Shown: piece after piece, positions 44,429-52,595 of the stretch
Position numbering within the stretch: the stretch's first letter is position 1
Layout: each line of letters starts with the position of its first letter
NCBI GenBank assembly: GCA_030425195.1
Contig: JAUIAV010000015.1
Location: 1-64,000 of the forward strand
DNA from: Gammaproteobacteria bacterium
GTDB taxonomy: Bacteria > Pseudomonadota > Gammaproteobacteria > Pseudomonadales > Azotimanducaceae
Direction: 5' to 3'
Length of the DNA: 64,000 nt
Program-made: the position numbers and the translations under genes
Notes under the pieces: model-generated
The model's input: the letters and a program-made list of their open reading frames with translations, nothing else
What the model was told of the DNA's origin: nothing
The model's database searches: none

Positions 44429-45094
44429 ATGATCAGACTTCTCATCGCGGATGATCACAAACTGTTTCGGATCGGGCTGCAGAAAATGTTCAGGGAATCC
44501 CGGGACATCAAGGTGGTAGGAGAGGCCCGTTCCGGGGAAGAGGCCGTTACTCTGTGCCGGGAACTGTCGCCCAACATCGTGCTGATGGATATCTGCATGC
44601 CGGGAATCGGCGGCCTGGAAGCCACCCGCCGTATCACCCAGCGTCAGAGCGGTGTTCATGTGATCGTGCTCACCGGTTTCGAGGAAAATCCCTATCCGGT
44701 GCAGGCGCTGAAGGCGGGCGCCACCGGGTACCTGACCAAGAAGGTGAATGCGGAAGAGCTTCTGCGGGCGATCAAGCGGGTGTTTCTCGGCAAGCGCTAT
44801 CTCAGCGCTGAGATCGCACAGCAGCTGGCGGTACACAACTTCGAGGAGGAGAGCGAGGATCCGTTCGGGCAGCTGTCGAGCCGCGAGATGCAGATCATGC
44901 TGATGGTAGTGAACTGTCAGAAGGTCAAGGAAATCTCATCCAATCTGCATCTGTCGCCGAAGACGGTGAACAGCTACCGCTACCGGATCTTCGAGAAGCT
45001 GAATGTGGGCAGCGATGTGGAGCTGGCGCTCATGGCGGTACGGTATGGTGTGGTGAACAGCGGGGTGCCGGTTGGGTCCGCTCAGCGGGTGTGA
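44429..45094 (+). CDS. gacA: response regulator GacA/UvrY
   Basis: A 221-residue NarL-class regulator: receiver domain (acidic IADDH, phosphoacceptor Asp in [11 protein letters not shown] in VLTGF, K in LTKKV) and a LuxR-type helix-turn-helix ([40 protein letters not shown]). Its place just before uvrC is diagnostic of GacA/UvrY, the partner of GacS/BarA that switches on Rsm/Csr small RNAs. No small RNA gene is identified in this window. Confidence 0.95.
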   Translation: MIRLLIADDHKLFRIGLQKMFRESRDIKVVGEARSGEEAVTLCRELSPNIVLMDICMPGIGGLEATRRITQRQSGVHVIVLTGFEENPYPVQALKAGATGYLTKKVNAEELLRAIKRVFLGKRYLSAEIAQQLAVHNFEEESEDPFGQLSSREMQIMLMVVNCQKVKEISSNLHLSPKTVNSYRYRIFEKLNVGSDVELALMAVRYGVVNSGVPVGSAQRV

Positions 45095-45710
45095 GCGATG
45101 TCCCCGGCTGGTGGCTCTGCGCCATGAGGTCCGGAAGATCCATCCGGCTTATCACGCGGCACCGGTGCCGGCCTGGGGCCGGCGGGACGCACGGATGCTC
45201 ATCGTCGGTCTGGCGCCGGGGATGCACGGCGCGAACCGCTCGGGAAGACCGTTCACTGGCGATGCCAGCGGTGATTTCCTGTTTGCCGCACTCCATCGGG
45301 CTGGGCTGGCCAGCACGCCGGAAGCAGGAAGCGCCCGGCTGCGAGGCATCCGCATCACCAACGCGGTGAAATGTGTGCCGCCGGGGAACCGGCCGCTGGC
45401 AGCGGAAATCGGCAACTGCCGCTCCTTTCTCGAACAGGAGATCGGGACCCTCTGCGGCCGAAAGCCTCGACGTTCCAGGGTGTTGCTCTGTCTCGGCGGT
45501 CTTGCCCACGAAGCCGTGGCACGGGCGCTGCCGGATGACATGGATGAAGCGCTGCCGAAATTCCGGCACGGACAGGCGTTTGAAATCACCCGGCAGCTCG
45601 TGCTCCTGGATACCTATCATCCGAGCCGGTTGAACACGAACACGGGCCGCCTCACACCCCGCATGCTCGATGAGGTGCTGAACCAGGCGTGCCGCATTCT
45701 CGACAGTTGA
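45072..45710 (+). CDS. uracil-DNA glycosylase, iron-sulfur family (family 4/5 type)
   Basis: The 212-residue protein begins with a Cys-x-x-Cys site (SGCERCPRL), then VGLAPGMHGANRSGRPFTGDASGDFLF (active-site loop) and KCVPPGN, and ends with DTYHPSRLN. This fits the thermostable, [4Fe-4S]-containing uracil-DNA glycosylases, near family 5 (UdgB); the active-site loop lacks the Asp or Asn of other families at the usual place. The start TTG 45072 lies 23 bases inside gacA; it is needed to keep the first cysteines. It sits between gacA and uvrC, so two DNA-repair genes share the operon. Confidence 0.83.
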   Translation: MGPLSGCERCPRLVALRHEVRKIHPAYHAAPVPAWGRRDARMLIVGLAPGMHGANRSGRPFTGDASGDFLFAALHRAGLASTPEAGSARLRGIRITNAVKCVPPGNRPLAAEIGNCRSFLEQEIGTLCGRKPRRSRVLLCLGGLAHEAVARALPDDMDEALPKFRHGQAFEITRQLVLLDTYHPSRLNTNTGRLTPRMLDEVLNQACRILDS

Positions 45711-45796
45711 CGGCGACTGTCAGGAATAACGCGGGCTCGGTTGATCCGGGCTCCCTGCGGCAGCACACTGCCCGCTCAGTCAGCCTGCGCCTGCCG

Positions 45797-47611
45797 ATGT
45801 CCGAGTTCGATCACGAAGCCTTTCTCAAGACCCTGCCGAACCGGCCAGGCGTGTACCGCATGCGCGACGGGACGGGTGCGGTGCTGTACGTGGGCAAGGC
45901 GCGCAACCTGAAGAACCGGGTTTCGAGCTATTTCCGGGCCTCCGGGCTGACGTCCAAGACCATGGCCCTGGTCAGCCGGATTCAGGAAATCACGGTGACG
46001 GTCACCCACAGCGAGACCGAAGCGCTGCTGCTCGAGCAGAGCTTGATCAAGGAGGACCGCCCGCCGTACAACATCGTGCTCAGGGATGACAAGTCCTATC
46101 CCTTCATCCATCTCACCGACCATGGTGACTTTCCCCGGCTCACCTTTCATCGGGGTGCCAAGCGCAGACAGGGACGTTATTTCGGACCCTTTCCCTCTGC
46201 CGGGGCGGTGCGCGACAGCCTGAACATCCTCCAGAAACTGTTCAGGCTGAGACATTGTGAAGACACCTTCTTCAAGAACCGCTCCCGGCCCTGTCTTCAG
46301 TATCAGATCGAGCGCTGCAGTGGACCCTGCGTGGGCCTGATCGACGCCGAGGCCTATCAGGAGGACGTGGAGCTGGCGGTGATGTTTCTCGAAGGGAAGA
46401 GCAACGACGTGCTCGATCACTTCAAGCGCAGAATGGATGAAGCCTCGTCGGCCCTCGATTTCGAGCGGGCGGCCAAGTACCGGGATCAGATTGCGCATCT
46501 CCGGCGGATTCAGGAGCAGCAGTACGTGCACGCCCGGGAAGGGGACGTGGATGTGTTCGCCCTGGCCGAAAATGCCGGGGTCACCTGCGTCCAGGCGCTC
46601 TTCGTCCGGGGCGGCCGCCTGCTGGGCAACCGGACCTGGTTTCCGAAGAACGAGCTGGGCGTACCGGCGGACGAGCTGCTCTCCGCCTTTCTCGCCCAGT
46701 ACTATTTCGCGGGACGGGACCGGGATCTGCCCAGATCCGTCATCGTCGCCACGGCACCCGCCGACCATGAGGTGCTGGCCCGGGCCCTCACCGAGAAAGC
46801 CGGGCGGAAGGTGGACGTGGTCCACCAGGTCCGCACACAGCGGGCCCGGTGGTTGAATCTCGCCATCGAAAACGCCGAGCACAGTCTGAATGCTTTCATT
46901 GCCGACAAGCGGAACGTCTATGCCCGGCTGGTGGCGCTGCAGGAGGCGTTGTCGCTGGACGACGTGCCTGAGCGGCTCGAATGTTTCGACATCAGCCACA
47001 CCATGGGTGAGGCAACGGTGGCCAGCTGCGTGGTCTTCGATGCCAACGGACCGCTGAAGTCAGATTACCGCCGCTTCAACATCGAAGGTGTCCAGGCGGG
47101 TGACGACTACGGCGCCATGGAGCAGGCGCTCCGGCGGCGCTACACCAGACTGAAGCAGGGTGAAGGCCGGTTGCCGGACGTGCTGGTCATCGACGGCGGC
47201 AAGGGTCAGCTGGCCCGGGCTCAGCAGGTGCTCGGTGAGCTGCAGGTGGACGATGTGGCCCTGCTCGGCATTGCCAAGGGTCCGGCGCGGCGGCCCGATC
47301 TGGAGCACTACTTCACACCGGACGGGGAGGTGGTGCTGCCGCCCCAGGGTGATGCCATGCATCTTCTGCAGCATATCCGGGACGAAGCGCACCGGTTCGC
47401 GATCACCGGCCACCGGCAGCGGCGCCAGAAGCAGCGTCGTCATTCGGAGCTCGACGACATCGGCGGGGTGGGGCCCAAGCGGCGGCGCGAGCTCCTGACT
47501 CATTTCGGCGGCATGGCGGCCATCCGCGGCGCCAGCCGGGAGGAGCTCGCCAAGGTGCCCGGGATCTCGCAGAAGCTCGCCGAAGACATCTACGCCGCCC
47601 TGCATGGCTGA
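45797..47611 (+). CDS. uvrC: excinuclease ABC subunit C
   Basis: UvrC makes both incisions in nucleotide excision repair. The 604-residue protein has a GIY-YIG nuclease domain (GVYRMRDGTGAVLYVGKARN), a UVR motif (DFERAAKYRDQIAHLRRIQ), the cysteine region RPCLQYQIERCSGPC, the C-terminal RNase H-like nuclease domain and helix-hairpin-helix motifs (IGGVGPKRRRELL, VPGISQKLAEDIY). Start ATG 45797 (MSEFDHEAFL); open frame further upstream is not conserved. Confidence 0.96.
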   Translation: MSEFDHEAFLKTLPNRPGVYRMRDGTGAVLYVGKARNLKNRVSSYFRASGLTSKTMALVSRIQEITVTVTHSETEALLLEQSLIKEDRPPYNIVLRDDKSYPFIHLTDHGDFPRLTFHRGAKRRQGRYFGPFPSAGAVRDSLNILQKLFRLRHCEDTFFKNRSRPCLQYQIERCSGPCVGLIDAEAYQEDVELAVMFLEGKSNDVLDHFKRRMDEASSALDFERAAKYRDQIAHLRRIQEQQYVHAREGDVDVFALAENAGVTCVQALFVRGGRLLGNRTWFPKNELGVPADELLSAFLAQYYFAGRDRDLPRSVIVATAPADHEVLARALTEKAGRKVDVVHQVRTQRARWLNLAIENAEHSLNAFIADKRNVYARLVALQEALSLDDVPERLECFDISHTMGEATVASCVVFDANGPLKSDYRRFNIEGVQAGDDYGAMEQALRRRYTRLKQGEGRLPDVLVIDGGKGQLARAQQVLGELQVDDVALLGIAKGPARRPDLEHYFTPDGEVVLPPQGDAMHLLQHIRDEAHRFAITGHRQRRQKQRRHSELDDIGGVGPKRRRELLTHFGGMAAIRGASREELAKVPGISQKLAEDIYAALHG

Positions 47612-47654
47612 GTTTTTCGGCCAGACCGCGCTGAGGGCTTGAGAGTCCAGTACA

Positions 47655-48239
47655 ATGCGGCCGATGAATCTTCCCAACCTGCTGACGTTTGCACGGATCC
47701 TGCTGATTCCCATATTCGTGCTGGTCTACGTCTGGCCCGGCCACGGCACCTATCTGATCTCCGCGGTGCTCTTCGGTCTGGCGGCCTTCACGGACTGGCT
47801 GGACGGCTATCTGGCGCGGCGTCTCAACCAGACCACGCCGTTCGGCGCGTTTCTCGACCCCGTGGCGGACAAGCTCATCGTCGTCGCCGCGCTGGCCGTG
47901 CTGATCGGCCATCACGCGTCGCTCTGGCTGACCCTGCCGGGGCTGGTGATCATCGGCCGGGAAATCGTCATCAGCGCGCTCCGGGAATGGATGGCCGAGA
48001 TGAACCGCCGGGGGATCATCGCCGTAACCTGGTTCGCCCGGGTCAAGACGACGGTCCAGATGGTGGCCATCGTGGTGCTGCTCGCCAACCCGCCGGACCT
48101 GAGCCGGTCCTGGGTGGTGGCGGGCTATGTGCTGCTGTATCTGGCTGCGGTCATGACGCTGATTTCCATGGTCAAGTATCTTCGGGCGGCGTGGCCGACC
48201 CTGCGTATCGGGTTCACGCAGCAGGGCGCCGGGAAGTAG
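47655..48239 (+). CDS. pgsA: CDP-diacylglycerol-glycerol-3-phosphate 3-phosphatidyltransferase
   Basis: Makes phosphatidylglycerol phosphate, committing CDP-diacylglycerol to anionic phospholipids. The 194-residue membrane protein starts MRPMNLPNLLTFARI and has the CDP-alcohol phosphotransferase motif DWLDGYLARRLNQTTPFGAFLDPVADK, here DGYLAR...G...LDPVAD. ATG 47664 is an alternative start (MNLPNLLT). It follows uvrC as in many gammaproteobacteria. Confidence 0.95.
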   Translation: MRPMNLPNLLTFARILLIPIFVLVYVWPGHGTYLISAVLFGLAAFTDWLDGYLARRLNQTTPFGAFLDPVADKLIVVAALAVLIGHHASLWLTLPGLVIIGREIVISALREWMAEMNRRGIIAVTWFARVKTTVQMVAIVVLLANPPDLSRSWVVAGYVLLYLAAVMTLISMVKYLRAAWPTLRIGFTQQGAGK

Positions 48240-48332
48240 AGGCGCGGCGGCGTGTAATTTGCGGTGCTTCGCAGACCTTTCACCGTGATAGCCTATCGTT
48301 AGCTCAACTGCCTCTTCCGAGTAAGGCTGAAA

Positions 48333-49655
48333 ATGGCGTTCAAACGGGCGCTCGTCGTCGACGACTCCAAGCTCGCACGCGTCGCGCTGAAGAAACTGCT
48401 GGAAGCGCACGATCTCAATGTGGAGTTCGCGGAATCCGGTGAGGCGGCGCTGAAGTTTCTCGACCGGGAGTCGGTGGACGTGGTGTTCATGGACCACCAC
48501 ATGCCCGGGATGGACGGCCTGGAGGCGGTAGCCGCCATCAAGCGCAATCCGCGTACCGCTACCGTGCCGGTGATGATGTATACCACCCGGGCGGGTGAGG
48601 TCTACGTCAGTCAGGCACGGGCGCTCGGAGCGGTGGGCGTGCTGCCCAAGCAGGTACAACCCGGGGTGCTGTTCGAGATGCTGGAGGAGCTGGGTCTGGT
48701 CAAGGACCGGCGCGCAGCACCCGGCGAAGAGCCTCCGGGTGCCGACGAGGCCTACGAGGTGGACCGGCGCGTCAACGATCAGGTAGCGGGCATATCGCTT
48801 CAGACCATCGTCTCCCGGATCCTCGAGGATCAGCATTTGGCGCTTCGGGCGGACATTCTGCGGGGCAACCGGAACTTCGCCCGCCAGGTGGCCCACGAAA
48901 TCCTGTCAGAGCGGGAAGAGGAGGACGCTGAACCGGACGCCGACACCGGACGGTCCTATTCTCAGCGCACGGTCACGGTGCTGGTACTGGTGCTGCTCTT
49001 CACCGCCCTGGTGCTTGGCGGGCTCTATCTCAAGACAGCGGAGGAGCGTGATGCGGCGCTCGCACGCGCGGCATCCATGGACAGGTCCCTGTCGGAGCAG
49101 ATGCAGGCGGCGGAGTCGGTGACGAGCAACCTGCTGACGGGCATGAATGACGAACGTGAGGCGACGGAGTCGGTTCATCTTTCGGGACTCGCATGGTCGC
49201 TCACCGAAGCCGCCAGTCACCCCCTGACGCAGCCGGCCTTCGACGACCAGCGCCTGGCACAGCTCGAGACCCTGCTCGAGCACCTTCGTGAGATCGACTA
49301 TCGCGGCCTGGTGCGGATGACGTCACATCTCGGTGAGTTCTGCCTGGAGTCGGACCGTCTCGGCGAGCTGGTTCCGGCAGCGCCGGACACGCCGGTGGAA
49401 GCCTGCGGAACCATCGGTCATCCCCTGGATGGATCGAGCTTCCTGGGAGAACGGCTCTCCGCTGGCTTTGCCGCATTCCTCGAGGAAAGGCCGCCGGGCG
49501 AAGGCGGTATCCGTATCGAACTGATCGCCAACGACCGTTTCGCCTCCACACGGCGATATCCGTTCCCCGAAGAGAACGCGACCGCGGCGGACTGGAACCG
49601 GATCGCCGAGCGCAACAACCGGGTCGAGTTCGAGTTTCTGCCTGATCAGCCCTAG
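48333..49655 (+). CDS. receiver-domain protein with a membrane anchor and periplasmic domain
   Basis: A 440-residue protein of unusual make-up. Residues 1-122 are a receiver domain: acidic pair Asp10/Asp11, phosphoacceptor Asp54 (VVFMDHHMPG), Thr84/Thr85 and Lys106. A linker follows (about 125-210, including a helical part with charged residues), then one membrane helix at about 213-233, a short coiled coil (ERDAALARAASMDRSLSEQMQ) and a periplasmic domain of about 170 residues that I do not recognise. It could couple a cytoplasmic phosphotransfer signal to the cell envelope. Next to pgsA but not obviously in its operon. Confidence 0.8.
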   Translation: MAFKRALVVDDSKLARVALKKLLEAHDLNVEFAESGEAALKFLDRESVDVVFMDHHMPGMDGLEAVAAIKRNPRTATVPVMMYTTRAGEVYVSQARALGAVGVLPKQVQPGVLFEMLEELGLVKDRRAAPGEEPPGADEAYEVDRRVNDQVAGISLQTIVSRILEDQHLALRADILRGNRNFARQVAHEILSEREEEDAEPDADTGRSYSQRTVTVLVLVLLFTALVLGGLYLKTAEERDAALARAASMDRSLSEQMQAAESVTSNLLTGMNDEREATESVHLSGLAWSLTEAASHPLTQPAFDDQRLAQLETLLEHLREIDYRGLVRMTSHLGEFCLESDRLGELVPAAPDTPVEACGTIGHPLDGSSFLGERLSAGFAAFLEERPPGEGGIRIELIANDRFASTRRYPFPEENATAADWNRIAERNNRVEFEFLPDQP

Positions 49656-49682
49656 CCGGGCGAGAAGGGACGTACGGGAATT

Positions 49683-49756
49683 TGGAGGCTGAGGTCGGAA
49701 TCGAACCGGCGTACACGGAGTTGCAGTCCGCTGCATGACCACTCTGCCACTCAGCC
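49683..49756 (-). tRNA. tRNA-Cys (GCA)
   Basis: On the minus strand the sequence folds with acceptor GGCTGAG/CTCAGCC, anticodon stem GCGGA/TCCGT around CTGCAAC (anticodon GCA), T-arm GCCGG-TTCGATT-CCGAC-type, discriminator T and an encoded CCA end. Length 74. Confidence 0.95.
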
Positions 49757-49852
49757 CTGGATTCGGCCACGGGCGCCGAACGGCCGCGCATTTTAGCCAG
49801 GTTCGGGACAAATCGCGAGTCGCGGGAAGGGGGTGGTGACGTCAGAGAGAGT

Positions 49853-49914
49853 CGCGGGCCGGGAGCTCTGAGGGAGAGAGACTCAGAGGAGAATGAGGGG
49901 GCTCCCGGCCCGCG
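49853..49914 (-). other. long two-part stem-loop downstream of a small ORF
   Basis: CGCGGGCCGGGAGC (49853-49866) is perfectly complementary to GCTCCCGGCCCGCG (49901-49914), and TCTGAG/CTCAGA (49867-49872 and 49882-49887) forms an inner stem around a purine-rich loop. It begins nine bases after the stop of the small minus-strand ORF. No good T-run follows, so it may be an unusual terminator or part of a structured RNA. Confidence 0.6.
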
Positions 49915-49922
49915 AAGGGGAA

Positions 49923-50087
49923 TCAGACGCCCATGCCGGGCGCCGGGTAGCGGCGTTCGATCATGAACTGACGGAAAGCCACGGCGAGCTCCCGTCTGCG
50001 CAGGCTTTCGAAGGCCAGCCTTCGGTGCAGGAAAAGGTTCCAGCACACCAGTATGATCAGCAGAACTGTCAACATCCCTGTGGTCAT
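49923..50087 (-). CDS. small single-span membrane protein
   Basis: A 54-residue ORF with a strong ribosome site (AAGGAG, seven bases before ATG 50087). The product begins MTTGMLTVLLIILVCWNLFL, one membrane helix, then a basic amphipathic part (HRRLAFESLRRRELAVAFRQ) and a tail ending PAPGMGV. It is not similar to anything I recognise. Codon use is like its neighbours. It lies alone between tRNA-Cys and the alpha/beta hydrolase gene, with a long stem-loop immediately after it. Confidence 0.7.
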   Translation of the reverse strand: MTTGMLTVLLIILVCWNLFLHRRLAFESLRRRELAVAFRQFMIERRYPAPGMGV

Positions 50088-50194
50088 CGTTTCGCTCCTT
50101 CCGTTTCCACAGGACCCAGATTACGGATTTCCGCCTGCCGTACGCTGCCCGCCGGGTCATCCGCCGGTCTGGGCGGGCCACAGGAGACAGACCG

Positions 50195-50899
50195 ATGAGC
50201 AACGACGACATCGCACCGCCGCCGCGCTGGCACAGGCTGCTCGAGGGACGGGTAGGTGCGGAGGCCTCGGCCCTGATGCTGCAGCTGCCCATGCTGCGCA
50301 TGACGCTGCCGGGCGGCAGGGGTCCGGTCATGGTGCTGCCGGGCTTCATGGCGGACGATTCATCCACCTGGCTGCTGCGTCGTTTTCTGTCGAGCCTGGG
50401 ATATTCCGTGGCGGCCTGGGAGATGGGTCTGAACCGCGGGCCGATGATGGCGTATCTGCCGCCGCTCATCGATCGGCTCGACGAGTGGCACCGGCAGTCG
50501 GGAGAACGCCCCAGCCTGGTGGGCTGGAGCCGGGGCGGGACCCTGTCCCGGGAAATCGCCCGGGAAGCGCCCGATCTGATCCGCAGCGTGGTGACCCTGG
50601 GATCACCCGTCCGCGGTGGCGTGGGCGGCACCAGTATCGGTCGCCTGGTGACCGCTCAGACCGGACTGACGCCGGAGGAGATCAACGCGCTGCTCAGACA
50701 GCGTCAGCAGAGGCCCATCCGCACGCCGATCACGGCCATCTACTCAAAAACTGACGGGGTGGTGGCCTGGCAGGCCTGCGTGGACGATCTCAATCCGGAC
50801 GTGACGCATCATGTGGTCGAGAGCTCGCACATGGGGCTGGGTTTCAATGCGTCCGTGTACCGGCTCGTGGCGAAGGCACTCGCTGCCCATCACCGCTGA
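50195..50899 (+). CDS. alpha/beta hydrolase
   Basis: The 234-residue protein has an oxyanion-loop segment VMVLPGFMADDSS and the nucleophile elbow GWSRGG, with an Asp in YSKTDGVV and a His in SSHMGLG as likely triad partners. It is related to the hydrolase at 51358-52179 (shared VMVLPGF, LGSP, AIYSxxDGVV and HMG/HSGM segments). No secretion signal. Position near PHA genes suggests an esterase or lipase-like role. Confidence 0.82.
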   Translation: MSNDDIAPPPRWHRLLEGRVGAEASALMLQLPMLRMTLPGGRGPVMVLPGFMADDSSTWLLRRFLSSLGYSVAAWEMGLNRGPMMAYLPPLIDRLDEWHRQSGERPSLVGWSRGGTLSREIAREAPDLIRSVVTLGSPVRGGVGGTSIGRLVTAQTGLTPEEINALLRQRQQRPIRTPITAIYSKTDGVVAWQACVDDLNPDVTHHVVESSHMGLGFNASVYRLVAKALAAHHR

Positions 50900-50923
50900 G
50901 GCGGGTTGCCGGACGGGGGTTGA

Positions 50924-51361
50924 TCAGGCGTCGTCTTTGGGCGGGGAAGATGCGTTCCGCTTCGGATCGGCGAATGTCCGTTCCATGGCCTGGCGCATGA
51001 AATTGAACGGGTTCAGGTCGTTCATCTCCTTCATACGCCGTCGCAGCTGATCCTGATGTTCGAGGAAGGTGAGGATGCTCTGCTCGATGTAGCGGGAAAC
51101 CACGCTGCCCACGTTGTCGCCGTAGAAGCGGATCACCTGCTCGATCACCCGGTTGGTGAGCACCGGCTCGTGACCTTCTGCCTCCTGCTCCGACAGGATC
51201 TGCAGCAGGATCTGACGGGTGATGTCGTGCCCGTCCTTGCTGTCGGTCACGTGAATGCTCTCGCCCCGGAGGATGAACTTCCGGACGTCATCGACGGTGA
51301 CGTACTGGCTCTCCTCGAGATCGTACAGGCGTCGATTCGGGTACTTCTTGAACTCTCTCAT
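50924..51361 (-). CDS. phaR: polyhydroxyalkanoate synthesis repressor PhaR
   Basis: PhaR binds DNA near phasin and PHA genes and also binds PHA granules; free polymer removes it from DNA. The 145-residue product begins MREFKKYPNRRLYDLEESQYVT, the PhaR DNA-binding domain, and continues with the C-terminal PHB-accumulation domain (ILLQILSEQEAEGHEPVLTNRVIEQVIRFYGD). The ATG overlaps the stop of the minus-strand hydrolase by four bases (ATGA). Confidence 0.95.
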   Translation of the reverse strand: MREFKKYPNRRLYDLEESQYVTVDDVRKFILRGESIHVTDSKDGHDITRQILLQILSEQEAEGHEPVLTNRVIEQVIRFYGDNVGSVVSRYIEQSILTFLEHQDQLRRRMKEMNDLNPFNFMRQAMERTFADPKRNASSPPKDDA

Positions 51362-52179
51362 GCGAGTCTCCCGTCGGTGATGTCCTCTACCTGGGCAGGT
51401 TCAGGATACAGAATGGCACGACAGCCCCGTCTTTCGAAAGGCGTCCAGCCGCCCTCAGGCTGACTGAGCCGGTCGGCGATCACGTTGAGCACCATGGGGT
51501 TGAAGGCCATGCCCGAATGGCTGCCCACGACCTCCACGCTTTCTGCCTGCTCGCCTTCATACTCGACACAGGTGGTCCAGTGCACCACGCCGTCCGAACG
51601 GGAGTAAATGGCCGTGCTCGGCACCGGCGGTGCCGCCGCGGGGAACTCGGTCATCTGATCCCGCATTTCCTCCTCGGACATGCCGGAGAGATTCTGGAAG
51701 AGGCGGCTGACCAGAGAGTTCACATTATCCGGGCCGGACGAGGCGAACGGGCTGCCCAGGGTGATGACCTGACGGACCTGGTCGGGAAACTCATGAGCCA
51801 GAATCCGGGCAAACACGCCGCCGAGACTCTGCCCGACGATGGAGACCGCCCCTTGAGCACTGTCGACCACGTCCTGAAAGCGGACCCGCAGCTGCTGCTG
51901 AAGCTCGACGCTGCCCGTGTTCTGGCCGAGGGCCCAGGGGAGCGCGTCGTAGTTCAGCAGACCGAGCAGGCGCCGTAACACCAGTGTGGACTGATCGCCG
52001 GCAGTAAAGCCCGGCAGCACCATGACGGTGTGGCCGTCACCTCGTGCCACGCGGGAGAACCAGGGCAGGCTGTAACCCAGCGAGACCATCTCCAGCATGA
52101 CCCGGGGCAGCTCGGTGGCCGAGTCCCAGAAAGAGGGACCTCCACGCGGGGGCTCTGGTATGTCCAGCGTTTCGTACAC
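51358..52179 (-). CDS. alpha/beta hydrolase, lipase-like
   Basis: A 273-residue soluble protein with HTVMVLPGFTAGDQ (oxyanion loop), nucleophile elbow GQSLGG, SRSDGVVHW (likely Asp) and SHSGMAF (likely His). It starts at GTG 52179 and is translated just before phaR. Its relative at 50195 lies on the other strand on the far side of phaR. Function in storage polymer or lipid turnover is inferred from position only. Confidence 0.82.
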   Translation of the reverse strand: MYETLDIPEPPRGGPSFWDSATELPRVMLEMVSLGYSLPWFSRVARGDGHTVMVLPGFTAGDQSTLVLRRLLGLLNYDALPWALGQNTGSVELQQQLRVRFQDVVDSAQGAVSIVGQSLGGVFARILAHEFPDQVRQVITLGSPFASSGPDNVNSLVSRLFQNLSGMSEEEMRDQMTEFPAAAPPVPSTAIYSRSDGVVHWTTCVEYEGEQAESVEVVGSHSGMAFNPMVLNVIADRLSQPEGGWTPFERRGCRAILYPEPAQVEDITDGRLA

Positions 52180-52180
52180 A

Positions 52181-52201
52181 GGCGTCTCCCATACAGACGC
52201 C
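52181..52201. other. inverted repeat at the start of the minus-strand hydrolase
   Basis: GGCGTCT and AGACGCC flank CCCATAC, overlapping the leader of the gene that begins at 52179. It could be an operator or a leader hairpin. The remaining part of the 416-bp divergent space (52180-52595) holds the promoter at 52346 and no gene. Confidence 0.45.
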
Positions 52202-52345
52202 CGGAGTGTTACGTGTATGTTTCAGACGGTCAACCGCTAATTTGCTGCGCTGCAAAATCGATTCGGCAGTCGGATCCTGAACCCGTCGCGGGCAAGTAAC
52301 CGACTGAGTGTCCGGAGTTTTCTCAGAACTTTTTCACGCAGGTCA

Positions 52346-52373
52346 TTGATATGTCACTGTGGATGCATACAAT
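52346..52373 (+). promoter_or_regulatory. sigma-70 promoter upstream of the wax ester synthase gene
   Basis: TTGATA (52346-52351) and TACAAT (52368-52373), spaced by 16 bases, form a strong promoter. It would give a leader of about 215 nt before the GTG start at 52596. Confidence 0.6.
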
Positions 52374-52595
52374 GCCCGCCCATCTGGATATCGCACTGCA
52401 CCAACGCGGCGCATGCCGGACCGGAATGCACCAGTCTGGCGCCCGAAGCCTGCAGTGAGGGTTCAGTACTTTTACGGATTTTGCTTTGCCATCAGAGTGT
52501 TAGCCTCCTTTCACAGGCTGGCGCGGGCATTGCATGTTGTTCGTACAGTCTCAGTCATTCAGGCACCAGACTCAGTAATGAGAAGGAGACCCAAG

